Source: Akkermansiaceae bacterium
GTDB taxonomy: Bacteria > Verrucomicrobiota > Verrucomicrobiia > Verrucomicrobiales > Akkermansiaceae
Reading direction: 5' to 3'
Assembly: GCA_013001695.1 (NCBI GenBank)
Contig: JABDMC010000301.1
Coordinates: 1 to 52,770 of the forward strand
Length of the DNA: 52,770 bases
Under the pieces are notes generated by a model. That model did no database searches. It was not told the DNA's origin and saw only the letters and a list, made by a program, of their open reading frames with translations. Both the position numbers and the translations under genes were made by a program. Below, piece after piece: positions 38,872 to 47,324 of this stretch. The first letter of the stretch is position 1, and every line of letters begins with the position of its first letter.

Positions 38872-40593
38872 CTAGATCACGATCGTGTTGCCGCCGAATC
38901 CGGTGAAGCTGAAGTCGATGTACTTCTCGTAGTAGGTCAGCTTGTAGTCCTGCAGCATGCGGACGGCAACGTCCTCGCCGAGGAGGATCCCCTCGGTTCC
39001 GTCGGTGCGCCAGTGCACGCCGGCGAGGTTGCGGCCGATGGCGATGTTGTTGGCGAGCTTGTTCAGTTCGCCCCCGACCGTGAGGGTGTCGCCGCCCGTG
39101 TAGTTCTGCAGGGCGTTCCCGCCCGACCCCGGGACGACCTCCACCGGGTCGATGATCTCGGCGGTCTGATCGAAGAGCGCCTTGAGGATCGTGATGCAGG
39201 CCCCCGCCACCACGGCGTGCCCCGCCGGGTAGGCCGGATGCGTCGGGGAGCCTTCCGGGTAAGCCATCGGCAGCCAGTAGCCCCCGCCGAATCGCGCCGC
39301 GACTTCATCGAGGACCGCCGAGTTCAGCAGCTCCGGGTTGACCGGATAGGCCTTGGCGCCGGTTTTGACGAAGTGCACGCGGCCGGCGAACACCTCGGGA
39401 CGAACCCGCCGGTGCACCTGCCACTTGTGGTACCACGCCGCCTTGAGGCCGTTCAGGGACGCCTCCGCGAGGAGGGCGAGAATTTCCGCGGCGCCGAAGG
39501 TGACGAAGCCGCCCTGGGTGGCGCTCCCCTCGTAGGGGTTGTTGATGTTCAGCGGGGCATTCAGCCCGAGCAGGATCAGCGCGGCCTGCAGGTACGTCTG
39601 GTAGGTGTAATCCCGATGCACGTATTCGCCGAGGTCCCGCGCCGTCGTGATGTAGCGGGGTGCCGGCCGGTAACTGTTGCCGACGGCCGGCGCGTGGCCC
39701 TCGAGGATGCTGAGCCACTCGGCCTGGTTGAGCATGAAGTCGTCGCCCGGCACCGTGGTCTGGTATTTCTGCGGCAGGACCGCGGCGCCCTGCGGGACGT
39801 CGAGGAGGAGGAACTGCGACAGGTAATTGCCGGCGAGGTCCCCGTCGAAGGATCCGCGGAACAGGGTCTGCGGCGTGACCGCTCCACCATCCTTCGGGCC
39901 GCGGAAATCCGAGAAGGTGTTCAGCTCCGCGGCCGCAAAGCTCGCGTCGCTGCTGCCTGCGTACTCGTCGAAGGGAACATCGCGCAGGATGGCGTGCAGG
40001 TAGACTTCCGCCATCTCGGCCGCTTCCTCCTCGCTCCGGAAGGTGGGCGGCGCCGGCATCCCGCTGGCGTGGGAATCGCCACCCGTCAGGCAGTAGGCCA
40101 GGGAGGCCTGCGGGTTCGCCAGCTTCCGGCTTCCGGCGAGCGGAATCGCTTCCCACGCGGCGGGGTCACGACCCGGCAGGGCGCGCAGGAGGCTGCCGTA
40201 GGCCGCCGGGTCGACTTCCCCGAAGGCGTTGTGGGGCAGTCCCTTGGAGAAGTTGCCGATGAACCGGTCGAGGGTCGACTCGTCGCGGTTCGATGTGTTT
40301 TGCGGGTCCGGCGAGCGCGATTGATTGAGCGCGGCGCGGAATCGCCGGGCGCGGGCCGCCGAGCGGCGCAGGCCGTAGAGCCCCCTCTTTTTCCTCGACG
40401 AAGAGTTCTGCGAGGAGGGTTGCTTGGCGAGGGCCGGAACGGAGGTCGTTCCGGCGGCCGCGATCAGTCCGAAGGTGCGCAGGAACCCGCGGCGATTGTG
40501 GCTCGCGACGGCCGATGGCCTCCGCAGAGTGGAGTCGCTGGGCAGGGAACTGGAGGATGGGACGGCATGAGGGTGCTTCTTCGATAGGGGCAT
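38872..40593 (-). CDS. Vanadium-dependent haloperoxidase (PAP2 superfamily), Tat-exported
   Basis: 573 residues. A twin-arginine signal (NRRGFLRTFGLIAAAG, RR at 34-35) suggests export of a folded metalloenzyme. The vanadate-binding set is visible: KWQVHRRVRPE (Lys390, Arg398), HPAYPAGHAVVAG (His459; the residue before Gly458 is Ala457 where algal enzymes have Ser) and AIGRNLAGVHWRTDG (Arg521, His527 with the usual spacing of six). Lys to Arg at +8 fits algal-type bromoperoxidases better than fungal chloroperoxidase (+7). It would oxidise halide with hydrogen peroxide, using bound vanadate. The halide is not decided by sequence. The N-terminal part (about 55-330) is helical and shared with bacterial members. 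Divergent from a small gene at 40857. Confidence 0.88.
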   Translation of the reverse strand: MPLSKKHPHAVPSSSSLPSDSTLRRPSAVASHNRRGFLRTFGLIAAAGTTSVPALAKQPSSQNSSSRKKRGLYGLRRSAARARRFRAALNQSRSPDPQNTSNRDESTLDRFIGNFSKGLPHNAFGEVDPAAYGSLLRALPGRDPAAWEAIPLAGSRKLANPQASLAYCLTGGDSHASGMPAPPTFRSEEEAAEMAEVYLHAILRDVPFDEYAGSSDASFAAAELNTFSDFRGPKDGGAVTPQTLFRGSFDGDLAGNYLSQFLLLDVPQGAAVLPQKYQTTVPGDDFMLNQAEWLSILEGHAPAVGNSYRPAPRYITTARDLGEYVHRDYTYQTYLQAALILLGLNAPLNINNPYEGSATQGGFVTFGAAEILALLAEASLNGLKAAWYHKWQVHRRVRPEVFAGRVHFVKTGAKAYPVNPELLNSAVLDEVAARFGGGYWLPMAYPEGSPTHPAYPAGHAVVAGACITILKALFDQTAEIIDPVEVVPGSGGNALQNYTGGDTLTVGGELNKLANNIAIGRNLAGVHWRTDGTEGILLGEDVAVRMLQDYKLTYYEKYIDFSFTGFGGNTIVI

Positions 40594-40612
40594 GGCTTGT
40601 GTATTGGTGATA

Positions 40613-40625
40613 TCAGCTAAGCTGA
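40613..40625. promoter_or_regulatory. Palindrome TCAGCTAAGCTGA upstream of the haloperoxidase
   Basis: Perfect 13-base palindrome (TCAGCT, A, AGCTGA) 20 bases upstream of the start codon at 40593, within the untranslated leader or promoter. Possible operator or operator half; no regulator is nearby. Confidence 0.35.
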
Positions 40626-40688
40626 GTTAAATCACGCCAGGGCGCGTGAAGTCAAGTGGGAGCAGGGTGCTCCGGTTCACTTTTCCTA

Positions 40689-40703
40689 CCGGAACATTTC
40701 CGG
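40689..40703. promoter_or_regulatory. Palindrome CCGGAA-CAT-TTCCGG
   Basis: Two perfect 6-base arms with a 3-base spacer in the 263-base gap between the divergent genes at 40593 and 40857. Could be a regulator site for either gene. Confidence 0.3.
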
Positions 40704-40856
40704 ACGATTCTCAAATTTGATCGAGGGCCGGTTTGGAAGCCCGCACCGGAAGGAAATGTGAGTTGTCTGACAAGGATGGCCCGGATTTCCCGAGGGGCGC
40801 CTCGACCCATTTAGGGCTGGAGGTATCGAGCGGCAGGCGCGACCTTGGACACCAGC

Positions 40857-41258
40857 ATGAGAAGGGGCATCATCACGGTTTTGTTCGGGGGGGCAGCGTT
40901 GGTTGCCGCGGGTGCCGCGGGGCTCTGGTGGTTCCAGGAAAAGACCCTGCCCGTCGCTTTCACGGAGGGTGCCGTGCAGGTCATCGCGTACGAGGCGGGC
41001 GATCTGTTCGAGAAGGACCCCGATGCCACGCCCGACGAAGTTGCCCGGATGATCAAGTCCCTGCACGCCGCGAGCGTCATCAATATCAAGATCGCTTCAG
41101 ACGGCGAAGTGGTTGACCAGTTTGGCACGGCATTCCGGGTCGAGAGGCGGGGCGGCGCCGGCAAGTCGTTCATCACGGTGACGAGTGCCGGGCCCGATGG
41201 CGAGTTCGGGACGCCGGATGACATCGGGTTCAAGCACGAGATGGATACCGCGCCGTAA
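40857..41258 (+). CDS. Small membrane-anchored protein
   Basis: 133 residues. One N-terminal hydrophobic segment (IITVLFGGAALVAAGAAGLWW), then a short soluble domain with mixed helix and strand pattern. The last 25 residues hold SAGPDGEFGTPDDI, an acidic Gly-Pro motif similar to the C-terminal calcium site of type II secretion major pseudopilins (GspG), but the prepilin cleavage motif is absent. ATG at 40857 is preferred; TTG at 40845 would only add four residues. Family not recognised, function unknown. Divergent from the haloperoxidase gene, with two palindromes in between. Confidence 0.65.
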   Translation: MRRGIITVLFGGAALVAAGAAGLWWFQEKTLPVAFTEGAVQVIAYEAGDLFEKDPDATPDEVARMIKSLHAASVINIKIASDGEVVDQFGTAFRVERRGGAGKSFITVTSAGPDGEFGTPDDIGFKHEMDTAP

Positions 41259-41391
41259 CCGGCCGGTGGATCCGGGGCTGACCGGGGGACCGTTTCCGGG
41301 GGCGGCTGGCCTGCGTGACGCGCCGGTCGTCGGATATGGAGGATGACCGGGTCGGCCTGGTGGTCGCGCGTGAAAACCGAACTGTTCCGCC

Positions 41392-44097
41392 CTACTTCAC
41401 CTCGACGCGCCAGAAGTGCGACAGATCGGTGGGCGCCGGACCGGCGTCGTAGGTGGTCAGCGGGTCGACCGGATCGGCGGGCACATCATCCTGCACGACG
41501 CTCCATGGCTGGGCGGGGTTCGTGGAGGATTCGACCCGGAACCGCGCGCCCGGGGCCGACGGCCAGGTCAACTGCACGCGTCCCGTGTCGTCGATCGAGT
41601 AACCCGCTTCGAACCACTCGAGGCCGCTGAGCGGGTCGGTCCCGACCTTGACCTCCGCGCCGTCGGGGGTGGGATCCCCGTCGGAATTGCCCTCGTCGGG
41701 GTTGGTTTCGCCGGGGTCGACGAGGCCGTTGTGGTTCGGGTCCTCGGCGTTGTCCGGGAGGCCGTCGTGGTCGAGGTCCACGCCGGGAAGCTGCGGCATG
41801 GCGAAGGGGTCGTCGGCGCCACCGGGCTGCAGGGTCGGCCACTGCGCCCCGGCCGCCTCGAGTTCCCGGGCCATCGCGCGCGCCATCGCCATGACGCGCT
41901 CCGGTTCGGCGGCGGCGAGGTTGGTGGTCTCGCTGAGATCGGTGGCGAGGTTGTAGAGCTCGTAGCTGTCGGGGGCGAAGTTGTAGATGAGCTTCCAGTC
42001 GCCCTCCCGGAAGATCGTGAAGTAGTCGGAGCGGTGGTCGTGGGGGAAGTGGATGAGGAGTTTCTGCGGGCGGTGCGTCCCGGGTTCGGCGCGGAAGTAG
42101 GGTGTGAGGTCCCGGCCGTCGACGGGGTGGCCGAAGGGGGCGCCGGCCACGGAGGCGAAGGTCGGGAAGAGGTCGAAGATGGCGATGATGTCGTCCTCGT
42201 GGCTGCCCGCGGGGATCGGGAGGCCGGCCTGGAAGGCGTTGGCGGCGTCCGGTTTCGCCCACGAGACGATGAAGGGCTCGCGGACCCCGCCCTCGTAGCG
42301 GGATCCCTTCTTGTGGCGGAGCGGGGCGTTGGAGTCATTCACGCTGGGAAAGGGGGCGTCGCCGCCGTTGTCGGACATGAAAACCACGAGGGTGTCTTCC
42401 GCCACGCCGAGGGCCTCGAGCTTGGCGAGAATGTCGCCGAGGGACTTGTCCATGCCCTCGAGCAGGGTGGCGTAGGCGAGGAGGCCGCCGCTGAGGCCCG
42501 GGTAGTTGGCGCTGAAGCGCGGGTCGGTCTGGAACGGGGAATGCACGGCATAGTGGGCCATGTAGGCGAAGAAAGGGCTGCCATCACCGACGGCGTCCTC
42601 GATGGCCTTGTTCATCTCGAGGGTGAGGGCCTCGGAAAGGTGGGTGCCGGTGTTGTGGTAGTCCTCGAGGTCGGGGACGGGGCGGTTGGAGCCCTGGCCG
42701 TAGTCGCCACTGTAGGAACCGGGGTGGCCGATCTCGGACCCCGCGATATTGACGTCGAACCCGATGTTGAGCGGATCCCGGGCGTAAGCGGTGGCCCCGA
42801 AGTGGGCCTTGCCGGCGTGGATGGTGCGGTAGCCGACGCCCTGGAGGAGGGCCGGGAGGGTCGGGTGGCCCTCGGGGAGGCCGCCGCTGACCCACCCGCC
42901 CGGGCTGTTGTGACTGGTGGTCGAGTTCTGATCGTTATCGGTGCCGGAGGGATTGACCCAGTTGGTGACACGGTGGCGCGCGGAGTTGAGCCCGGTCATC
43001 CAGCAGGTGCGCGACGGGGTGCAGACCGGCATGGCATAGGCGTTGGTGAATTTCATGCCGCGGTCGGCGAGGACCTCCATGCCGGGGGTGCGGTAGCGGT
43101 TGTTGAGAGCCGTGACGACCTCGTTTCCGGAGCCGTCGTAAAGGAACGGTTCGCTGGTGTCCTGCCAGCCCATGTCATCGACCAGGAAGAAGAGGATGTT
43201 CGGGCGCGGGGGGCCGGCGCCGACGCGGAGGGTCGCGGTGGCGGATCCGTCCGGGTTGGTGGCGGTCAGGGTGAAGGTCGTGGTGGCGTTGACCGTGACG
43301 TTCGTGGACGACTGGCCGGCCACATCCCCGATGCCGTTGTCGATGCTGATCGTGTCGAATCCCGTGACGTCCCACGCGAGTTGCACCGTCGTCCCCGGGG
43401 TGACGTAATGGTCATCGGCGGTGAAATCGACGATGACCGGCGGGATGGCCGGATCGCCGTTCACGATCTGCAGGCCGTTGATCGCCGAGCGGGCGGCGGT
43501 GCCGCCCGGATTGCCGCTGATCGTGAAGGAGGACGCGGAGAGCCCGGTGAACACCGTGAAGTTGCCCCCCTCCGAGAAGGTCCCGGAGAACGTCGCGGCG
43601 TCCCCGATGGTCCTGGTCTGCGCGCCGATGGTGAAGTTCATGGTGCGATTCGTGCTGTTGGAATCGCCGTAGACGATGACGTGGTATCCGCCGGACGTGA
43701 TGGAGGCCGGAAGATTGCCGATGGTGAGGGTCTCCGCGGCGCGGAAGCCGTACCAGCCCTCCATCATGACGTGGTCCTTGGTGCCGGATCCCCAGCCGTT
43801 GGAGTTGAAGGTGGAAAAGCCCGCGGTGCCGCCGGCGGTCGCCCCGGAGGCCGAGCCGTCCGCGAGAACGAGCGGGACGCCGGCGAAGGAAAGCCCCACG
43901 CCCCCGTTGTTGGTGATGGCGTTCCACGTGTCCGTGGAGGGATCGACGACGGATCCGCCCGCGGCCGGGTTGGCGGCAGGGGCCATGGCGCCCTCGGTGG
44001 TCGCCCCGTTGTGAAAGGCGATGTTGAGGGAGGCGCCGGCGAGGGGAAGGGTGCTCCCGAAAATCGCGGCGGCGACGGTGACGACAGGGCGAATCAT
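41392..44097 (-). CDS. Multidomain sulfatase, CTPSR type
   Basis: 901 residues. Signal peptide 1-22; a beta-rich jelly-roll-like N-terminal region (about 23-215, with a Gly/Asn/Thr-rich composition); an immunoglobulin/PKD-like domain (about 220-293, VTPGTTVQLAWDVTG); sulfatase domain from PNILFFLVDDMGWQD (Asp307, Asp308) with maturation motif C359-T-P-S-R, HAGKAHFG, MSDNGGDAP and GSRYEGGVREPF; then an Asp-rich Ca-type repeat region (about 800-835, DLDHDGLPDNAEDPNHNG) and a C-terminal beta domain. Most likely secreted to the cell surface to desulfate a polymer. The start ATG at 44095-44097 begins the signal peptide; the frame is open above that but without a signal. Confidence 0.92.
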   Translation of the reverse strand: MIRPVVTVAAAIFGSTLPLAGASLNIAFHNGATTEGAMAPAANPAAGGSVVDPSTDTWNAITNNGGVGLSFAGVPLVLADGSASGATAGGTAGFSTFNSNGWGSGTKDHVMMEGWYGFRAAETLTIGNLPASITSGGYHVIVYGDSNSTNRTMNFTIGAQTRTIGDAATFSGTFSEGGNFTVFTGLSASSFTISGNPGGTAARSAINGLQIVNGDPAIPPVIVDFTADDHYVTPGTTVQLAWDVTGFDTISIDNGIGDVAGQSSTNVTVNATTTFTLTATNPDGSATATLRVGAGPPRPNILFFLVDDMGWQDTSEPFLYDGSGNEVVTALNNRYRTPGMEVLADRGMKFTNAYAMPVCTPSRTCWMTGLNSARHRVTNWVNPSGTDNDQNSTTSHNSPGGWVSGGLPEGHPTLPALLQGVGYRTIHAGKAHFGATAYARDPLNIGFDVNIAGSEIGHPGSYSGDYGQGSNRPVPDLEDYHNTGTHLSEALTLEMNKAIEDAVGDGSPFFAYMAHYAVHSPFQTDPRFSANYPGLSGGLLAYATLLEGMDKSLGDILAKLEALGVAEDTLVVFMSDNGGDAPFPSVNDSNAPLRHKKGSRYEGGVREPFIVSWAKPDAANAFQAGLPIPAGSHEDDIIAIFDLFPTFASVAGAPFGHPVDGRDLTPYFRAEPGTHRPQKLLIHFPHDHRSDYFTIFREGDWKLIYNFAPDSYELYNLATDLSETTNLAAAEPERVMAMARAMARELEAAGAQWPTLQPGGADDPFAMPQLPGVDLDHDGLPDNAEDPNHNGLVDPGETNPDEGNSDGDPTPDGAEVKVGTDPLSGLEWFEAGYSIDDTGRVQLTWPSAPGARFRVESSTNPAQPWSVVQDDVPADPVDPLTTYDAGPAPTDLSHFWRVEVK

Positions 44098-44213
44098 GGC
44101 AGGGGGGCCGGGCAACCTACCAGGGCCCGGGCGAGGGAGCAAGTTCGCCGGCGGAAGACCGCCGCGCCCGCGGGTTGCGCCCCGGTGGCCGCCATGGAGA
44201 TCTCGACGCCCGC

Positions 44214-45113
44214 CTACCGCATCGCGGCGAACCGCTGGCGGAGGAGGTCCCGCTGGGGGATGTCGGCGGTCTTGGCGCGGGCGTCGTCGATCCACTCCTG
44301 CTCGAGTTCGTTCTTCGTCGGCCGCTGCGTTTCGAAGAAGACGCCGAACTTCCCGGGGGCGGGGAGTTCCGCGAGGGCGAGGGCGGCCTGCGTGGACTCG
44401 AGGTCCTGGGCGGCCTCATCGATGAGGTTGAACTCGCCGCCCTTGCGGGGGGTGCTGTCATCGAAGGCCCCGGGGTAGAACATGGTGCATTCCGAGAGGG
44501 TCTCCACCACCGCGAATCCCGGGTGCAGGATGGCCCGCTCGAACATCTCGTTCATGTGCTTCACCTGCGAGGCATGGGTGCGCGCGATGAAGGTCGCCCC
44601 GGACGCCACCAGTTGCGCCATGGGGTTGATCGGGCGGTCCACCGCGCCGCGCGGGTCGGTCTTCGACCTGCGGCCGATCGGGGTGGTCGGCGAGGTCTGG
44701 TTCTTCGTCAGCCCGTAGACGAAGTTGTCCATGATGACGTAGGAGAGATTGACGTTCTTGCGGGCCGCGTGGTTCAGGTGGTTGCCGCCGATCGAGTACC
44801 CGTCGCCATCTCCGCCGAAGACGAAGACGTGCAGGTCGGGGCGGCTGAGCGAGATGCCGGTGGCGAGCGGGACGGCCCGACCGTGGATGAAATGGATCCC
44901 GTGGGTGTTCACGAAATACGGAAAGCGCGAGGAGCAGCCGATGCCGGCCACGCAGACGATCTTCTCGTGGGGGATGCCGAGCTTCTGGACGACATTGAAG
45001 AAGGAGGCGAGCACCGCGAAGTCGCCGCAGGCCGGGCACCACGTCGGGTGGTCGGCCTTGAGCTGCTTCTTGGTGAGTTTTTCCGCGGGGGCGGCGGTCT
45101 TGGAGTCGGACAT
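44214..45113 (-). CDS. korB: 2-oxoacid:ferredoxin oxidoreductase, beta subunit
   Basis: 299 residues. Four cysteines fit the iron-sulfur cluster set: WCPACGD (Cys26, Cys29), GCSSR (Cys60) and ECTMFYP. Thiamine diphosphate binding is shown by VFGGDGDGYSIGGNHL with Asn near the end of the GDG...N motif, followed by YVIMDNFVYGLTKNQTSPTT. It oxidises a 2-oxoacid (2-oxoglutarate is the usual substrate of this two-gene form) to acyl-CoA, reducing ferredoxin, in the cytoplasm. It is preceded by korA with a 64-base gap and forms the second gene of the operon. Confidence 0.93.
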   Translation of the reverse strand: MSDSKTAAPAEKLTKKQLKADHPTWCPACGDFAVLASFFNVVQKLGIPHEKIVCVAGIGCSSRFPYFVNTHGIHFIHGRAVPLATGISLSRPDLHVFVFGGDGDGYSIGGNHLNHAARKNVNLSYVIMDNFVYGLTKNQTSPTTPIGRRSKTDPRGAVDRPINPMAQLVASGATFIARTHASQVKHMNEMFERAILHPGFAVVETLSECTMFYPGAFDDSTPRKGGEFNLIDEAAQDLESTQAALALAELPAPGKFGVFFETQRPTKNELEQEWIDDARAKTADIPQRDLLRQRFAAMR

Positions 45114-45177
45114 GGCTATGGCTATCTCGGTTCGGGGTTCTCCGCGCCTGGTTCCAGGCGGGACGGGGGCGGTTCAC

Positions 45178-46974
45178 TCATCGCGGGCTGGACGCCATCA
45201 GCTTTTCGGCGGCGGTCACGATCTCGCGGACGCGGAAGGTGATCCCTTCGACCTTGTTGAGCGACTCGATGGCCGGGTTGCAGGTCACCGCCCGGAGGAT
45301 GGTGGCCAGTTGCCCGTGCCCGTACGGGCCGGCGTCGTTCATTTCGGGGACGAGGATGTGGGTGTAGTGCTTGAAGATGTCGCCGAGGCCGTTGCGGAGC
45401 GGGTGGATGTGCCGGAGGTGCAGGGCGCCGGCGCGGTGCCCTTCGGCGCGCAGGCGGTCGGTCGCTTCCTTGATCGGCCCGTAGGTCGATCCCCAGCCGA
45501 CGATGAGGATCTCTCCCTGCTCGTCACCGTAGAATTCCGGGTGCGGCAGGGAGTTCGCCAGCTTCACGAGCTTTTCGCGGCGCTTGGCGGTCATGTCGGC
45601 GTGCATCTGCGGGTTCGCCGAGGGGTGCCCCCACTCGTCGTGTTCGAGGCCGGTGACGACCGGGTACTTGGCGGCCGTGGTCCGGGCGCCGGGAGGAGCG
45701 TGGCGCGTGATGGCATCCAGCGGATAGGGCTTGAAGTCCTCGCCCCGCTCGGAGAGGTCGAGTTCCGGTTCGATCCAGTGCTTGTCGAGGTCGGGCTCGG
45801 GAAAGGCCTCGATGCGGGTCGCGATCGCCTGGTCCGACAGGATGATCACCGGCATGGAATATTCGCGCGCGATCTTGCAGGCCTCGATGGCGGTGTAGAA
45901 GCAGTCTTCCACGTCGCGCGGCGCGAGAACCACCCGGGGCGAGTCGCCGTGCGATCCGTAGATGGCCTGCATCAGGTCCGATTGCTCCACCGAGGTGGGC
46001 AGTCCGGTGGACGGGCCGCCGCGTTGCACGTTGACCACGATGAGGGGAAGTTCCGCCATGCTCGCGTAGCCGAGGGCTTCCTGCTTGAGCGAAAGCCCCG
46101 GGCCGGACGAACCCGTGACGGCGAGGTGGCCGGAGTAGGCCGCGCCGATCGCGATCGAGATGGCGGCGAGCTCGTCCTCGGCCTGGATGAACGTTCCGCC
46201 GTACTTGGGCAGCTCCGAGCGGAGCATTTCCATGATCTGGGACCACGGCGTGATCGGGTAGCCGGCGCCGTAGCGGCAGCCGCCGGCGATGAGGCCGAGG
46301 GTGAGCATGGTGTTGCCGTCGACGGAGAGGCGGTTCTCGCCCTCGTTTTCACCCGGCGCGAAGGGCATGTGCTTGATGTCATGCACCGGCCACGCGTAGC
46401 CGGCATCGAAGGCCAGCAGGGCGTTGCGCAGGATGTCCTCGGCCTTTTTCCCGAACTTGCGTTCGATCAGGTGGGTGAGCCCGTCCCGGTCGAGCTGGTA
46501 GACGGCGCAGAGCACGCCGAGGACGAAAATGTTCTTCCCGCGGTCCTTGGCGGAGCCGCCGATGGCCTCGATGGTGGCGGAGGTGAACGGAACGCCGATG
46601 TGGATGATGTCGCGCTCCTCCTTGATCTCCTTCACCTCGTCGGTGTCGTAGAAGCAGATGCCGCCGTCCCGGAGCGACTTGAGGTGGTTTTCGTAGGAAT
46701 CCTGGTAGAAGGCGACGAGGCAGTCCGCTTCGTCGCCGGGGTGCAGGACCTCTCCCGAACCGAGGTGGACCTGGAAGATCGACGGGCCGCCCGAGATCGT
46801 CGAGGGAATGGTCATGTAGGTCATCACATCCTGGGCGGTGCTGCCGGCCAACTGCGCGAGGAAGGCGCCGATGGACTGGATGCCATCTTGCGAGTGACCT
46901 GCCAGGCGGATGACCGCGTTGCGGATGTTCCGCTGGATGTCAGGCGAGGGGGAGGAGGCGGTGTCAGTGGACAT
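45178..46974 (-). CDS. korA: 2-oxoacid:ferredoxin oxidoreductase, fused gamma-alpha subunit
   Basis: 598 residues in two parts. About 15-200: gamma domain (IRLAGHSQDGIQSIG). About 205-598: alpha domain with GGCRYGAGYPITPWSQIMEML, EDELAAISIAIGAAYSG, TGSSGPGLSLKQEALGYASMAELP and PTSVEQSDLMQA. Gamma and alpha are separate chains in many archaeal forms; the fused form is common in bacteria. It works with KorB, using ferredoxin as electron acceptor; the enzyme can run in the reductive TCA direction or in oxidative metabolism depending on the cell. The start ATG at 46972-46974 is preceded by the pattern TATATT as a possible -10 region on the minus strand. No ferredoxin gene is adjacent. Confidence 0.93.
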   Translation of the reverse strand: MSTDTASSPSPDIQRNIRNAVIRLAGHSQDGIQSIGAFLAQLAGSTAQDVMTYMTIPSTISGGPSIFQVHLGSGEVLHPGDEADCLVAFYQDSYENHLKSLRDGGICFYDTDEVKEIKEERDIIHIGVPFTSATIEAIGGSAKDRGKNIFVLGVLCAVYQLDRDGLTHLIERKFGKKAEDILRNALLAFDAGYAWPVHDIKHMPFAPGENEGENRLSVDGNTMLTLGLIAGGCRYGAGYPITPWSQIMEMLRSELPKYGGTFIQAEDELAAISIAIGAAYSGHLAVTGSSGPGLSLKQEALGYASMAELPLIVVNVQRGGPSTGLPTSVEQSDLMQAIYGSHGDSPRVVLAPRDVEDCFYTAIEACKIAREYSMPVIILSDQAIATRIEAFPEPDLDKHWIEPELDLSERGEDFKPYPLDAITRHAPPGARTTAAKYPVVTGLEHDEWGHPSANPQMHADMTAKRREKLVKLANSLPHPEFYGDEQGEILIVGWGSTYGPIKEATDRLRAEGHRAGALHLRHIHPLRNGLGDIFKHYTHILVPEMNDAGPYGHGQLATILRAVTCNPAIESLNKVEGITFRVREIVTAAEKLMASSPR

Positions 46975-47324
46975 GAGCGTCGACCAGAATGAAGGGGGGA
47001 AATCAATATACCTCAAACGATGCGATGGAAAGCGAAAGAGAGCGGAAAGTCGCCCCTTCAGGGGAGGCTGCCGTGGGGGGATTCCGGCGCGATGGATCAG
47101 CCGCAGCCGGCGGGTCCCGGCCGGGCGGGCCCGCGCCATGGCCCGGGGTCCGGCGGGGGCCGCGGCCGGGGTCGCCGCAGGTCGGATATGCGCAGTCCCC
47201 CGGCGCCTCGTGCCGGTGGCCGGATTGATGGGGAGAGCGGTGCGGCGGCAGGTTCGGACGCGGGAGACCGCCACCTCCGGATCCGTGCCGGGGGCGATGC
47301 CAGCCCGCCACAACCCGCCCCGCC
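46975..47324. other. Intergenic region between korA and a sulfatase
   Basis: No credible gene. The 350 bases are GC-rich with G/C-run low complexity; open frames here lack regular codon pattern. The korA promoter presumably lies near 47000-47030. Confidence 0.4.

Noticed and set aside
46975-47324. Open frames in the korA-sulfatase gap
   Set aside because: Low-complexity GC-driven frames in several phases on both strands; none has a credible start or motif.
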